A stretch of 64,000 bases of DNA from JACQFK01 sp964604905 (GCA_964604905.1 CAZSCC010000566.1:1-64000), one strand, 5' to 3'; numbered from the stretch's first letter, positions 40,797 through 50,154 are shown. The notes: a model not told the origin generated them from the sequence alone. Program-made: numbers and translations.

Positions 40797-42389
40797 ATGG
40801 CGCTTCACGGAAAGAACCTGGTCGCCGGCGAGCTCGGCGCCGCCGGCCCGAAGACCTTCAAGGCGTGGAACCCCGGCGCCGGCGCCGCGATGGAGCCCCC
40901 CTTCCACGAGGTCGCGGCCGACGAGCTCGACCGCGCGATGGAGGCCGCCGAGGCGGCGTTCCAGGTCTACCGGAAGGTCAAACCCGAGGCGGTCGCGGCG
41001 TTCCTCGAGCGGATCGGGACGGAGATCGTCGCGCTCGGGCAGGAGCTGATCGACCGCGCCTCCGCCGAGACGGCGCTCCCGCCCGACCGGATCACCGGCG
41101 AGCGCGGCCGCACCGTCGGCCAGCTCAACCTCTTCGCCGGACTCGTGCGCGACGGCTCGTGGGTCGACGCGCGGATCGACCGCGCGATCCCCGACCGCAA
41201 GCCCCTCCCCAAGCCCGACGTGCGGCGGATGCTGATCCCGATCGGGCCGGTGGTGGTCTTCTGCGCGAGCAACTTTCCGCTGGCCTTCTCGGTCGCGGGC
41301 GGCGACACGGCGTCGGCGCTCGCGGCGGGCTGCCCGGTGGTCGTGAAGGCGAACCGTGCCCATCCGGGGACGGCCGAGCTGGTCGGCGAGGCGGTCCGGA
41401 AGGCGGTCGCCGCCTGCGGGATGCCGCCCGGGGTCTTCTCGCTCCTCCAGGGCGCGAACCATGAGATCGGGACGGCGCTCGTGCGCCATCCGAGGGCGCG
41501 CGCGGCGGGCTTCACCGGCTCGCAGGGCGGCGGCCGCGCGCTCTTCGACGCCGCCGCCCGGCGGCCCGATCCGATCCCGGTCTACGCGGAGATGGGGAGC
41601 GTCAATCCGGTCTTCATCCTGCCGGGCGCTCTCCGCGAGCGCGCCGAGTCGATCGCGGAGGGGCTCAAGGGTTCGGTGGCGCTCGGGAACGGCCAGTTCT
41701 GCACGAAGCCGGGGGCCGTGCTCGCGGTGGACGACCCGGCGCTCGGGAAGCTCATGGAGAAGCTGGGCGGCCTGATCGCGCAGCAGCCCGCCGGGACGCT
41801 CCTCCACACGGGGATCCATAAGGGGTACGAGCAGGGGGTGAAGGAGATCGCCTCGGTCGACGGCGTGAAGGTGGCGAGCCGGTCGGCGGCCGCCGCCGAC
41901 GCGCAGAAGACGCAGGTGAAGGCCGCGCTCTTCACGACCGACGGAGCGACGTTCCTCAAGGAGCGCCGCCTGCGCGAGGAGGTCTTCGGTCCGGCGACGC
42001 TCGTGGTCCGCTGCGGCTCGCGCGACGAGCTCGAGAAGGCCGCGCGGGCGATGGAAGGACATCTCACGGCGACGGTCCACGGTACCGAGGCGGACCTCAA
42101 GGAGTACGCGGGCCTGGTTTCTATCCTCGAGACCCGGGTCGGCCGCCTCGTCTTCAACGGCTATCCGACGGGCGTCGAGGTGTGCCCATCGATGAACCAC
42201 GGCGGGCCGTATCCCGCGACGACGGACGTCCACTCGACCTCGGTGGGGACGGCCGCGATCTACCGCTGGGCGCGCCCGGTCTGCTACCAGAATTTTCCGC
42301 AGGAGGCGCTCCCGGCCGAACTTCAGGACCGGAACGCCCGGAAGGTCTGGCGCACGGTCGACGGAAAGCTCACCCAGGAGGACCTCTAG
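40797..42389 (+). CDS. 2,5-dioxovalerate (alpha-ketoglutarate semialdehyde) dehydrogenase
   Basis: Oxidises 2,5-dioxopentanoate to 2-oxoglutarate, the last step of oxidative pentose and hexarate degradation. The 530-residue aldehyde dehydrogenase has the N-terminal GKNLVAGE and FKAWNPG segments typical of this branch, ASNFPLAFSVAGGDTASALAAGCPVVVKAN for cofactor binding, the catalytic Glu in YAEMGSVNPVF near residue 266, and the nucleophile Cys in GNGQFCTKPG near 305. The branch match is better than to general ALDHs, so the substrate call is fairly strong. Its stop codon is immediately followed by the ATG of the enolase-superfamily gene, indicating an operon. Confidence 0.88.
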   Translation: MALHGKNLVAGELGAAGPKTFKAWNPGAGAAMEPPFHEVAADELDRAMEAAEAAFQVYRKVKPEAVAAFLERIGTEIVALGQELIDRASAETALPPDRITGERGRTVGQLNLFAGLVRDGSWVDARIDRAIPDRKPLPKPDVRRMLIPIGPVVVFCASNFPLAFSVAGGDTASALAAGCPVVVKANRAHPGTAELVGEAVRKAVAACGMPPGVFSLLQGANHEIGTALVRHPRARAAGFTGSQGGGRALFDAAARRPDPIPVYAEMGSVNPVFILPGALRERAESIAEGLKGSVALGNGQFCTKPGAVLAVDDPALGKLMEKLGGLIAQQPAGTLLHTGIHKGYEQGVKEIASVDGVKVASRSAAAADAQKTQVKAALFTTDGATFLKERRLREEVFGPATLVVRCGSRDELEKAARAMEGHLTATVHGTEADLKEYAGLVSILETRVGRLVFNGYPTGVEVCPSMNHGGPYPATTDVHSTSVGTAAIYRWARPVCYQNFPQEALPAELQDRNARKVWRTVDGKLTQEDL

Positions 42390-43547
42390 ATGAAGATCTC
42401 GAAGATGACGCCCATGGTGATGGGCACTCCCTGGAGGAACCTGACGTTCCTGAAGCTTGAGACCGACGAGGGGCTGGTCGGCGTCTCGGAAGTCCGGTCG
42501 ATCCGGACCGACGCGCTGCTCGGCTACCTCAAGCAGATCGAGAAGCGCTACGTGCTCGGGAGCGACCCGTTCAACGTCGAGCAGCTCGTCCAGCGGGCGT
42601 TCGTGGACGACTTCCTGCGCGTGAACGACATCACGGGGGCGGGGATCGCGCTCGTCGAGATGGCCTGCTGGGACATCATCGGGAAGGCGGTCAACCAGCC
42701 GGTCTACAAGCTCCTGGGCGGCGCGTGCCGGGACAGGATCAAGACCTACGCGAACGGCTGGTACACGGTCGAGCGGACCCCTGCGGCGTTCGAGGAGGCC
42801 GTGAAGAAGGTCGTCGCGCGCGGGTACCTGGGGCTCAAGGTCGACCCGTTCGGGTCGGGCTTCTACGAGATGGAGCGCGCAGAGAAGAACAAGTCCATTT
42901 CGCTCATCGAGGCGATCCGCGGCACGGTCGGGCCGGACGTGGAGATCATGATCGAGATGCACGGGCGCTTCAGCCCGGCGACGGCGATCGATCTCTCGCG
43001 CGACCTGGAGAAGTTCAAGCCCTCGTGGGTGGAGGAGCCGGTCCCCGCGGACAATCTCGAGGCGATGGCGAAGGCGGCGGCGAAGATCAACATCCCGGTC
43101 GCGGCGGGCGAGCGGATCCACACGCGGCACGAGACGCGCCGGCTCCTCGAGCTGGGCGCGCTCGACGTCCTCCAGACCGACATCACGATGTCCTGCGGGA
43201 TCCTGGAGGGGAAGAAGATCGCGGCGATGGCGGACGCCTACTACGTGACGTTCGCGCCGCACAACACGGGCGGCCCGGTGAGCACGGCGGCGTGCCTCCA
43301 TCTCGCCGCCTGCACCCCGAACTTCAAGATCCAGGAGCACTTCAACGACTTCGTGGACGCATGGGTGAAGGATGCGGCGAAGGGGCCGGGCTATCCCGAG
43401 GTGAAGGACGGCTATTTCCCGCTCCCGTCGGGGCCGGGCCTGGGCGTCACGCTGAACGAGGACTTCATCCGCGAGCATCCGACCCAGGGCGAGACCTTCA
43501 ACCTGTTCAAGGAGGACTGGCACCGCCGCCAGTCGGCCAAGAAGTAA
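42390..43547 (+). CDS. Enolase-superfamily sugar-acid dehydratase / cycloisomerase
   Basis: A 385-residue mandelate racemase/muconate lactonising enzyme-type protein. Metal and acid-base residues are visible as LKVDP near 152, EMHGR near 190 (first metal ligand), WVEEPVP near 215, AGERIHTR near 238, and PHNTGGP near 290 with the catalytic His. These resemble galactonate/galactarate-type dehydratases and galactarolactone cycloisomerases. Specificity cannot be decided from the sequence. It directly abuts the dioxovalerate dehydrogenase gene (no spacer), so the pair probably carries out consecutive or linked steps from an aldarate or aldonate to 2-oxoglutarate. No signal peptide, so cytoplasmic. 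Confidence 0.87.
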   Translation: MKISKMTPMVMGTPWRNLTFLKLETDEGLVGVSEVRSIRTDALLGYLKQIEKRYVLGSDPFNVEQLVQRAFVDDFLRVNDITGAGIALVEMACWDIIGKAVNQPVYKLLGGACRDRIKTYANGWYTVERTPAAFEEAVKKVVARGYLGLKVDPFGSGFYEMERAEKNKSISLIEAIRGTVGPDVEIMIEMHGRFSPATAIDLSRDLEKFKPSWVEEPVPADNLEAMAKAAAKINIPVAAGERIHTRHETRRLLELGALDVLQTDITMSCGILEGKKIAAMADAYYVTFAPHNTGGPVSTAACLHLAACTPNFKIQEHFNDFVDAWVKDAAKGPGYPEVKDGYFPLPSGPGLGVTLNEDFIREHPTQGETFNLFKEDWHRRQSAKK

Positions 43548-43692
43548 GCAACAGAGGAGCTTCGAATCCGTTCAGGGGTTCGATGTCTGGCCTCGGGCAT
43601 CGGAGGATTCCCGGGGTCGATCCTTGAACGAATGCGGGGCTTCTTTGCCGAATCGTGCCACGCCGCGACGACCTCCCCGTCAGTCCTGTTAG

Positions 43693-44232
43693 ATGTTCGT
43701 GACGCAAGAATCGGAGACGGGGACCCGGGACGCCCGGCTCGCGATGCAGGGCGATGCCGCCGCGCGCGACCGCCTCTTTGAGGAGATCTACGCCCGGATC
43801 CTCCGGTACCACCGGAAGCTTGCGACGGGCCGCCCCGCCCTCGCCGAGGAGCTCACCCAGGAGGCGATGGTCCGTCTCATTAGGTCGTTCGACCAGCTCC
43901 GCGAGCCCGGGCGCTTCATTCCCTGGGCCTTTCGGATCGCCACGAACGTCTGGCGCGACCACCACCGCCCCAAGGGGAAGCGAGGGGCGGACGCCCCGGC
44001 CGAGGCGCCGGCGAGTGGCCGCGTCGCGGAGCGCGAGGAGCTGGCGGAGCGGGTCCTCGAGGAGGTCGGCCGGCTGCCGGAGACCTACCGCGTGGTCCTC
44101 ACGCTGCACTACCTGGAAGGGATGGACTACGAGGCGATGGCGGATGTCCTCGACACGCCGGTCCCGACGCTGCGGTCGCAGATCGCCCGGGGACGCCAGA
44201 TGATCCGACGACTATTGGGAGACGAGCGATGA
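43693..44232 (+). CDS. ECF-type RNA polymerase sigma factor
   Basis: A 179-residue sigma factor of the extracytoplasmic-function class. Region 2 (about 25-95) shows LAEELTQEAMVRLIRSFDQL and FIPWAFRIATNVWRDHHR; region 4 (about 118-175) shows LPETYRVVLTLHYLEGMDYEAMADVLDTPVPTLRSQIARGRQMI, the -35-binding helix-turn-helix. Regions 1 and 3 are absent as usual. Its stop overlaps the start of the next gene by four bases (ATGA), and that gene encodes an anti-sigma domain, so the pair is a translationally coupled sigma/anti-sigma unit responding to an extracellular cue. No ribosome binding site is obvious before the ATG. Confidence 0.93.
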   Translation: MFVTQESETGTRDARLAMQGDAAARDRLFEEIYARILRYHRKLATGRPALAEELTQEAMVRLIRSFDQLREPGRFIPWAFRIATNVWRDHHRPKGKRGADAPAEAPASGRVAEREELAERVLEEVGRLPETYRVVLTLHYLEGMDYEAMADVLDTPVPTLRSQIARGRQMIRRLLGDER

Positions 44233-46808
44233 ACTGCGAGCGCGCGAACGACCTGCTGGAGTCCTACCAGGACGACCTTCTTGACTCCTCCGAGCGGCCG
44301 GCCGTCGAGAACCACCTGGTCGAGTGCGCGGAGTGCCGGCGCGGCTTCCGCCGCGCGCAGGCGATCGAGGAGGTCCTCGAGGAGGCGGGCGAGCGAGACC
44401 CCGTGGCCCCCGACGCCGTCGCCGCGGGGATGCGGCGCGTGCAGCAGCGGCTGGCGCCTCCCGTGCGGTGGAAGGAGCGGCTGCCGATGGCCGCCGCGGC
44501 GCTCGTGACGCTCGCGATGCTCGGCTGGTTCCTGGGGCCCGGCCGCGCCGCCGAGTTGATCCGCTCCGCCAAGAGCGGGTCCTGGTCGGACAAGGCCACC
44601 TGGGAGGGCGGCGCCGTACCGGGCGCCGGCGCGCGGGTCCAGATCCGGGCGGGCCATGCGGTCACCTACGACGTCGTCTCCGACCAGGCGATCCGCCTGA
44701 TCCACGTCGCCGGAACGCTCGACTTTGCCCGCGACCGCGACACGCGGCTCGATGTCGGCCTCATCAAGATCCAGGGAGGCGAGGACGCGAGCGAGGACGG
44801 CTTCAGCTGCGACGCGCGGGTCACGGTGGGCGAGACGGCCGACGCGAAGCCGACGCTCCGCGTGGGCGCGGCCGACCAGCCGGTCGACGCGAAGCACACC
44901 GCGCTGATCCGCCTGGTCTACTTCGACGGCATGGACAAGGCCACCTGCCCCGCGATCGTCTCCTGCGGCGGCCGGCTCGAGTACCACGGCGCGCCGATGA
45001 GCCGCACCTGGCTCAAGCTCGGCGAGACCGCGAAGGCGGGGGCCTCCGAGGCCCTCCTCGCGGAGGCCGTCACGGGCTGGAAGACGGGCGACCGCGTGAT
45101 CGTCACCGCGACGCAGCGCGACATGAACGAGCAGGGGACGCGCCGCGCGGGCGACGCGAAGCGCCGGAAGGTCTTCACCGAGGAGCGGACGATCAAGGCG
45201 ATCGAGGGCGCGAAGGTCGCGCTCGACCGGCCCCTCGAGTTCGACCACCTGGGCGCGGGCGACTTCCGGGGCGAGGTGGCGAACCTCAGCCGGAACGTCG
45301 TCGTCGAGTCGGCCGACCCGGCCAAAGGGCGCGGCCACACGATGTGGCACCGCCACTCGGCGGGCGGCGTCAGCTACGCCGAGTTCCGTCACCTCGGAAA
45401 GGAAAACGTCCTAGGCAAGTACAGCCTCCACTTCCACCTCGTGGGGGACTCGATGCGCGGCGCGCAGGTCCTGGGCGCGTCGATCTGGGACAGCGGCAAC
45501 CGGTGGATCACGATCCACGGGACGAACTACCTGGTCGTCCGCGACTGCGTGGGCTACCAGAGTGTGGGCCACGGCTTCTTCCTCGAGGACGGGACCGAGG
45601 CGTACAATGTCCTCGACCGCAACCTCGCGGTCCAGGCGTACCTGGGGAAGAGGCTTCCCAAGCAGGTCCTCCCGTTCGACCCCAACGACGGAGCAGGCTT
45701 CTGGTGGGCGAACAACCTGAACAGCTTCACGCGGAACGTGTCGTGCGAGAACGATCGCTACGGCTTCCGGGCGGAGGCGACGCCGTCCAGCCAGTTCGAT
45801 CTGAAGCTGCCCATCCTCCACCCCGACGGAGAGCGGAAGACCGTCGACATCCGGACGCTGCCGTTCGTCCGGTTCGAGGACAACGAGTCGCACTCCGAGG
45901 GCCTCTACGGGATCCGCCTGGGCGAGTGCGTCCGCGGGGCGCAGCGCGCGGGTCCCGACGAGAAGCACCCGCACGTGATCCGGAACACCAAGATCTGGGA
46001 CATCCACTACGCCTTCCGTCCGGAGGTGCCGAACGTCCTGGTGGAGGACATGAAGCTGTGGCGGCCGGTCTACGGGATCTACCACCCGGACTTCGACCGG
46101 CACGTCTACCGGCGGCTCCTCATCAGCGAGTCGACGGCCGAGCCGTTCAACCGGGGCCACGACGACGACAACCGCCAGCACGGGCCCCTCAGCGTGGACG
46201 GGTTGACGATCGAGCGCTCCCACGGCACGCTCATCCAGGTGAGCCAGTGGTCGCCCGCCGGGAAGACGGAGTCGCACTTCCGGAACGTGGTCTTCAAGGA
46301 CAACAAGCCGTACCGGGCCGCGTACGTGGACACGACCGCGAACGGCCAGCCGAAGAACCCCCCGCCCGACGACCTGATCCCCTACTACTTCCACGACTGG
46401 TTCGGCCCGGGCCGGACGGCGAAGCTCCTGACGGCGAGCATGGTGGAGAAGGCGAAGGACGGCCTGGACTACCAGCCCGGCCCGACCCCCTTCACGGGGA
46501 AGAACATGCGGGTGGTCGAGGTGAAGGACGCGGCGTTCCCCGAGTTCCTCTCACCGGTGGACGATCTCCCGCCGGCGACGGTGATCACATCGATCCGCCG
46601 CTCGGGAGGGAAGCTCCTCGTGCGCGGGACGACTTCCGACAACGGCGAGGTGAAGCGCGTGGTCGTGGGCGGCCGCGAGGCCCGCGCGCTGGCGCCGAAC
46701 TTCCTCGAGTGGGAGGCGGAGGTCGACGCGACCGAGAAAGTATCCGCGCATGGCGAGGACGCGGCGGGAAACGTCGAGAAGCTCGTCCACGAGGTGGGCG
46801 GAAAGTAG
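44229..46808 (+). CDS. Anti-sigma (ZAS) - TM - G8 domain - beta-helix fusion protein
   Basis: An 859-residue single-pass membrane protein. Residues 1-45 hold the zinc anti-sigma motif with C3, H29, C33 and C36 (Hx3CxxC). A membrane helix is at about 86-103. Outside the membrane comes a G8 domain (about 115-240; SGSWSDKATWEGGAVP, GTLDFARDRDTRLDV), then a long right-handed beta-helix of CEMIP/TMEM2 style (about 240-750; YSLHFHLVGDSMRGAQVLGA, WITIHGTNYLVVRDC, NLNSFTRNVSCENDRYGF), and a C-terminal Ig-like domain (about 765-859). ZAS domains bind ECF sigma factors; G8/beta-helix proteins are extracellular and often glycan-active. The fusion would couple an external glycan directly to the sigma factor encoded just upstream. 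The architecture is seen in the sequence; its signalling role is inferred. Confidence 0.85.
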   Translation: MNCERANDLLESYQDDLLDSSERPAVENHLVECAECRRGFRRAQAIEEVLEEAGERDPVAPDAVAAGMRRVQQRLAPPVRWKERLPMAAAALVTLAMLGWFLGPGRAAELIRSAKSGSWSDKATWEGGAVPGAGARVQIRAGHAVTYDVVSDQAIRLIHVAGTLDFARDRDTRLDVGLIKIQGGEDASEDGFSCDARVTVGETADAKPTLRVGAADQPVDAKHTALIRLVYFDGMDKATCPAIVSCGGRLEYHGAPMSRTWLKLGETAKAGASEALLAEAVTGWKTGDRVIVTATQRDMNEQGTRRAGDAKRRKVFTEERTIKAIEGAKVALDRPLEFDHLGAGDFRGEVANLSRNVVVESADPAKGRGHTMWHRHSAGGVSYAEFRHLGKENVLGKYSLHFHLVGDSMRGAQVLGASIWDSGNRWITIHGTNYLVVRDCVGYQSVGHGFFLEDGTEAYNVLDRNLAVQAYLGKRLPKQVLPFDPNDGAGFWWANNLNSFTRNVSCENDRYGFRAEATPSSQFDLKLPILHPDGERKTVDIRTLPFVRFEDNESHSEGLYGIRLGECVRGAQRAGPDEKHPHVIRNTKIWDIHYAFRPEVPNVLVEDMKLWRPVYGIYHPDFDRHVYRRLLISESTAEPFNRGHDDDNRQHGPLSVDGLTIERSHGTLIQVSQWSPAGKTESHFRNVVFKDNKPYRAAYVDTTANGQPKNPPPDDLIPYYFHDWFGPGRTAKLLTASMVEKAKDGLDYQPGPTPFTGKNMRVVEVKDAAFPEFLSPVDDLPPATVITSIRRSGGKLLVRGTTSDNGEVKRVVVGGREARALAPNFLEWEAEVDATEKVSAHGEDAAGNVEKLVHEVGGK

Positions 46809-46814
46809 AAGGCG

Positions 46815-49460
46815 CTACCAGGTCCTGCGGTCGGCCAGCATCGCCTCGGCCTGCACGGGGACGACAGGCTTGGAGAAGATGTAGCCTTGGGCGTACTCGC
46901 AGCGGAGCGCCCGGAGGGCCGCCAGTTGCTCGGGGGTCTCGACCCCTTCCGCGATCACGTTGATGTCGAGGTTCTGGGCGAGCGAGATGATCGTCCGCAC
47001 GATCTCGTGGCCTTCCCCCACCGAGCCCATCCGACCCACGAACGAGCGGTCGATCTTGAGCGCGTCGATCGGAAACTTGTGGAGGTAGGAGAGGGACGAA
47101 TAGCCGGTCCCGAAATCGTCGAGGTAGAACCGCGCGCCGCCGCGGCGGATGTTCTCGAGGATCGCGTTGGCGGCGTCGGCGCCGTCCATGAGGACGCTCT
47201 CGGTGATCTCCAGGCCGAGCGAGTCGCCGTGCAGCCCGGTCGACTGGAGGGTGCTCTCGATGTAGTGGGCGAGGTCCGCCTGGCCGAACTGGCGGCCGGA
47301 GAGGTTGACGCTCACCGAGAGCGGCCGGGCCTTGGGGAATTTCAGGTGCCACTCCTGGAGTTGCCGGCACGCCTCGCGGAGCACCCAGCGGTCGATGTCG
47401 ATCACGAGGCCGGTCTCCTCGGCCATCTTGATGAATTCGCCGGGCGCGACGAGCCCGCGACCGGGGTGGTTCCAGCGGACGAGGGCTTCAAAGCCCGAGA
47501 TGCGTCCGTCCTGCAGGGAGACGACCGGCTGGTAGTGGACGACGAACTCCTGCCGCTCGATGGCGCGGCGAAGGTCGGTCTCCATCTTGAAAATGTGGAG
47601 CGCGCGGGCGTGCATGGCGCGGTCGAAGACCTCGTGGCGCGCGCCGCCATTCGATTTCGCGCGGTACATGGCGATGTCGGCGTCGCGAAGGATGTCGTCC
47701 GTCTTCTCGTAGCCGGTCTCGCTGAGCGCGACGCCGATGCTCGCGCTCGTGAAGATCTCCTGGCCGCCGAGCAGGATGGGCTGCCTGAACTGCGCCTGGA
47801 TGCGGTCCGCCACCTGCGAGGCATCGGCGCCGTCCTTCACGTCCTCGAGGAGGACGGTGAACTCGTCGCCGCCGAGGCGGGCGGCGGTGTCCCCGGGCCG
47901 CACGCAGCGCTCGATGCGGCGGGAGACCTCGATCAGGAGCTGGTCGCCGGCGAGGTGGCCGAGGCTGTCGTTGACCACCTTGAATCGGTCGAGGTCGAGG
48001 AAGAGGACCGCGAAGCGCAAGTCCTTCCGGCGGAGCGCGAGGCGGAGGCACTGGCCGAGGCGGTCCATGAAGAGCGCGCGGTTGGGGAGTCCGGTGAGCG
48101 CGTCGTGGAACGCGTCGTGGATGAGCTGCTCCTCGAGGGACTTGCGCTCGGTGATGTCGGTGGCGGTGACGACGTAGAACCGGGGCGCGCCGTCGTGGCC
48201 GGCGAGCGACGTCCGCGACCAGCTGATCCGGGGACGGCTCCCGTTCTTCGTCACCCACGAGTGCTCGAAGAGGTCCGAGGTGGGCGCGTCGTGGCCCTGC
48301 GAGAGGATGGTGCGGCCCTGCTCGACGTCCTCCGGGGACAGGAAGAGCGGGGCGAAGGGGAGCCCTCTTACCTCGTCGGGCGAGTGGCCCATCGTGTGGG
48401 CGCACTGCCGGTTGATCCGCACGACCCGGAGCGACGCGTCCAGGACGATCACCATGATGTTGGCGGTGTCGAGGACGGCGGAGACGAAGTTGCGCTCCTC
48501 GCGGAGCGCCTCCTCCGCGCGGCGCCGGCCTTCGGCCTCGATCGCGAGCGAGGCCATGTCGGCGATCGACGAGGCGAACTCCTGTTCCTCGAGCGTCCAC
48601 TCGCGGGCCGGCCCGACGTGCTCGTAGCAGAGGACGCCTGCCAGCTTGCCGTGGAGGCGCACGGGGACGTCCATCATGGACGTGATTCCGAGCGGCTTTA
48701 GGTAGCCCTCCGTGAACTCGGCGGTGCGGGGGTCCTTCCGCGCGTCGTCGGCCGGCACGACGCGGCTCTCCTCGAGCGCCCCGAAGTAGCGGGGGTAATC
48801 GCGCGCGGCGAGGCGCATGCCCTGCTCGTAGACCCGCGCGTCGAGCCGGTAGAGGAGCCGGCACTGGATGTCGCTGTGGTCCTCGTTGAACAGCCACAAG
48901 CCCACGCGCTCCACCTTCAGCATCTGGGAGGAACAAAGGGTCAGCCTCCGCAGGGCGGGCTCGAGGTCCGAAGAGTCGAGCCGGGCGAGCTCAAGGAGCG
49001 CCTCCTGGTAGCGGTGGACGAGGTCGGTCCGCTTCAGGAGCGCCTCGCGGGAGCGCCGTCGTTCCGCGGCGTAGCGGACGGACCGGACGAGGAGGTACGG
49101 GTCGAGCCGGTTCTTGAAGAGGAGATCGAGCGCTCCCCGCTGGGCGGCGAGCGTGGGAGTGCATCCCAAGGACGAATGGGCCAGGGCGATCACGGGGACG
49201 CCCGGGGCGCCTTGGCGGAAGCGGTCAATGGCGTCGAGCCCGGGGGCGTCCGGGAGCGCCAGGTCGAGGAGCGCGACGTCGTGGGGCTGCTGGGCGTGCC
49301 GCTCGAGGGCCGCGTCGAGCCGGGTCGCATGGCTGATCGAGAAGTTGAGGAGCGGCTTGACGGTGTCTAGCATCGACATGATGAGCTTGACGTCTACGGG
49401 GTCGTGCTCGATGAGGAGGATGCGGAAGGGCTCGCGCCGGTCGGTTCTGGAACTGTCCAT
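46815..49460 (-). CDS. REC-GAF-PAS-GGDEF-EAL cyclic-di-GMP protein
   Basis: An 881-residue cytoplasmic signalling protein with an N-terminal receiver domain (about 12-130; VALLDLALPDAPG with the phosphoacceptor-type Asp), a GAF-type domain (about 165-310), a PAS domain (about 325-440), a GGDEF diguanylate cyclase domain (about 450-610; intact RLGGDEFTVLL) and an EAL phosphodiesterase domain (about 625-870; intact FEALVRWNHP, ITESVL, DDFGTGYSSL, KIDRSFV). Both active-site signatures are complete, so it could make and break c-di-GMP. No histidine kinase is adjacent. It shares its GGDEF-EAL half closely with the membrane protein at 54200-56644. Its end lies 6 bases from the anti-sigma gene's end. 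Confidence 0.92.
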   Translation of the reverse strand: MDSSRTDRREPFRILLIEHDPVDVKLIMSMLDTVKPLLNFSISHATRLDAALERHAQQPHDVALLDLALPDAPGLDAIDRFRQGAPGVPVIALAHSSLGCTPTLAAQRGALDLLFKNRLDPYLLVRSVRYAAERRRSREALLKRTDLVHRYQEALLELARLDSSDLEPALRRLTLCSSQMLKVERVGLWLFNEDHSDIQCRLLYRLDARVYEQGMRLAARDYPRYFGALEESRVVPADDARKDPRTAEFTEGYLKPLGITSMMDVPVRLHGKLAGVLCYEHVGPAREWTLEEQEFASSIADMASLAIEAEGRRRAEEALREERNFVSAVLDTANIMVIVLDASLRVVRINRQCAHTMGHSPDEVRGLPFAPLFLSPEDVEQGRTILSQGHDAPTSDLFEHSWVTKNGSRPRISWSRTSLAGHDGAPRFYVVTATDITERKSLEEQLIHDAFHDALTGLPNRALFMDRLGQCLRLALRRKDLRFAVLFLDLDRFKVVNDSLGHLAGDQLLIEVSRRIERCVRPGDTAARLGGDEFTVLLEDVKDGADASQVADRIQAQFRQPILLGGQEIFTSASIGVALSETGYEKTDDILRDADIAMYRAKSNGGARHEVFDRAMHARALHIFKMETDLRRAIERQEFVVHYQPVVSLQDGRISGFEALVRWNHPGRGLVAPGEFIKMAEETGLVIDIDRWVLREACRQLQEWHLKFPKARPLSVSVNLSGRQFGQADLAHYIESTLQSTGLHGDSLGLEITESVLMDGADAANAILENIRRGGARFYLDDFGTGYSSLSYLHKFPIDALKIDRSFVGRMGSVGEGHEIVRTIISLAQNLDINVIAEGVETPEQLAALRALRCEYAQGYIFSKPVVPVQAEAMLADRRTW

Positions 49461-49552
49461 GACCCCGCAGGAAAAGGTTCGAAGAAACTATACCCCGCCG
49501 AGGGGAGATTGGGGGCAAAAACCATAGGGGATCGGGTGATTAGAAAGAGGGG

Positions 49553-49744
49553 TCAGTCGCGGCGGGAGACGCCGGTCTGCCAGGAGGCGAACTCGAGGAC
49601 CCCCCGGCAGTGAGGGCAGAAGTAGACGCACTCGAAGACGTGGGGCTGCGCCTCGCGGACGTCCCGGCGCACGGTGGTCCAGTCGACGGGCTTGCGGCAT
49701 TGGCGGCAGAGGGGACCGTCGGGGCGTGAGGCGAAAGAGGGCAC
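49553..49744 (-). CDS. Small zinc-ribbon protein
   Basis: A 63-residue protein with two CxxC pairs (CRQC near 13-16 and CPHC near 43-46), the arrangement of a zinc ribbon; the rest is VDWTTVRRDV, FECVYFCPHCRGVLEFASW. Another frame over the same bases (49540-49779) lacks any such pattern. Function unknown. It stands between the c-di-GMP protein and the Dabb gene on the same strand. Confidence 0.6.
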   Translation of the reverse strand: MPSFASRPDGPLCRQCRKPVDWTTVRRDVREAQPHVFECVYFCPHCRGVLEFASWQTGVSRRD

Positions 49745-49792
49745 CGGACCATTCTTGCCGCGATTCCCGGGCGCGGCAAAGAAAATCCCCCC

Positions 49793-50092
49793 CTACTGGA
49801 AGTCGTAGACCTCGACGCGGAGCCAGTTTTTCCTGTTTCGCCGGATGAAGACCTGGTGCTGCGGATCGTCCTGGTAGGCGTCGTGGTCGGCGACGTTGTC
49901 GAACGTCACGAGCAGCCCGACGTCGAAGGTCGCATTCACGACGTCGCGAACCGTCGTCTTCGCGGGCGGCCCGGCGTGGAGCGTCCGGACGGTCTTCGAC
50001 TTCAGGTACTTCTTCGCGTCCCGGATCGTCTGTTCGGCGGCCCCCTTGAGGGCGTTCTTCTTCATCCAGAAGTACACGGCGTGGATCAGCAT
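49793..50092 (-). CDS. Dabb-domain (stress-responsive A/B barrel) protein
   Basis: A 99-residue protein matching the dimeric alpha-beta barrel Dabb family: MLIHAVYFWMKKNA at the start, a middle VVNATFDVGLLVTFDNVADHDAYQDDPQHQVF, and a short basic end. The HxxY/DHDAYQxHPxH pattern is typical. Such proteins act as small dimeric enzymes or chaperone-like subunits; the substrate is unknown. ATG 50092 is chosen because it opens the conserved first strand; the longer frame to 51301 is antisense noise over the sulfatase gene. Confidence 0.82.
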   Translation of the reverse strand: MLIHAVYFWMKKNALKGAAEQTIRDAKKYLKSKTVRTLHAGPPAKTTVRDVVNATFDVGLLVTFDNVADHDAYQDDPQHQVFIRRNRKNWLRVEVYDFQ

Positions 50093-50154
50093 GGGACGAG
50101 TCTCCGATGGTACGGCCGGGGAATGTACCTGAGGAGGGGGCCCGAGTCCAGAGT

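Noticed and set aside
43548..43692. Possible tRNA or structured RNA before the ECF sigma gene (GTTCGA motifs, imperfect inverted repeat)
   Set aside because: No cloverleaf can be drawn and the repeat is imperfect. No tRNA or rRNA was recognised anywhere in the window.
46815..49460. Mobile element or phage genes in the 46-57 kb accessory stretch
   Set aside because: No integrase, transposase, direct-repeat boundary or shift in base composition was seen.
49540..49779. 79-codon alternative frame over the small zinc-ribbon gene
   Set aside because: Composition is Ser/Ala/Pro-rich without any motif, while the other frame has two CxxC pairs.
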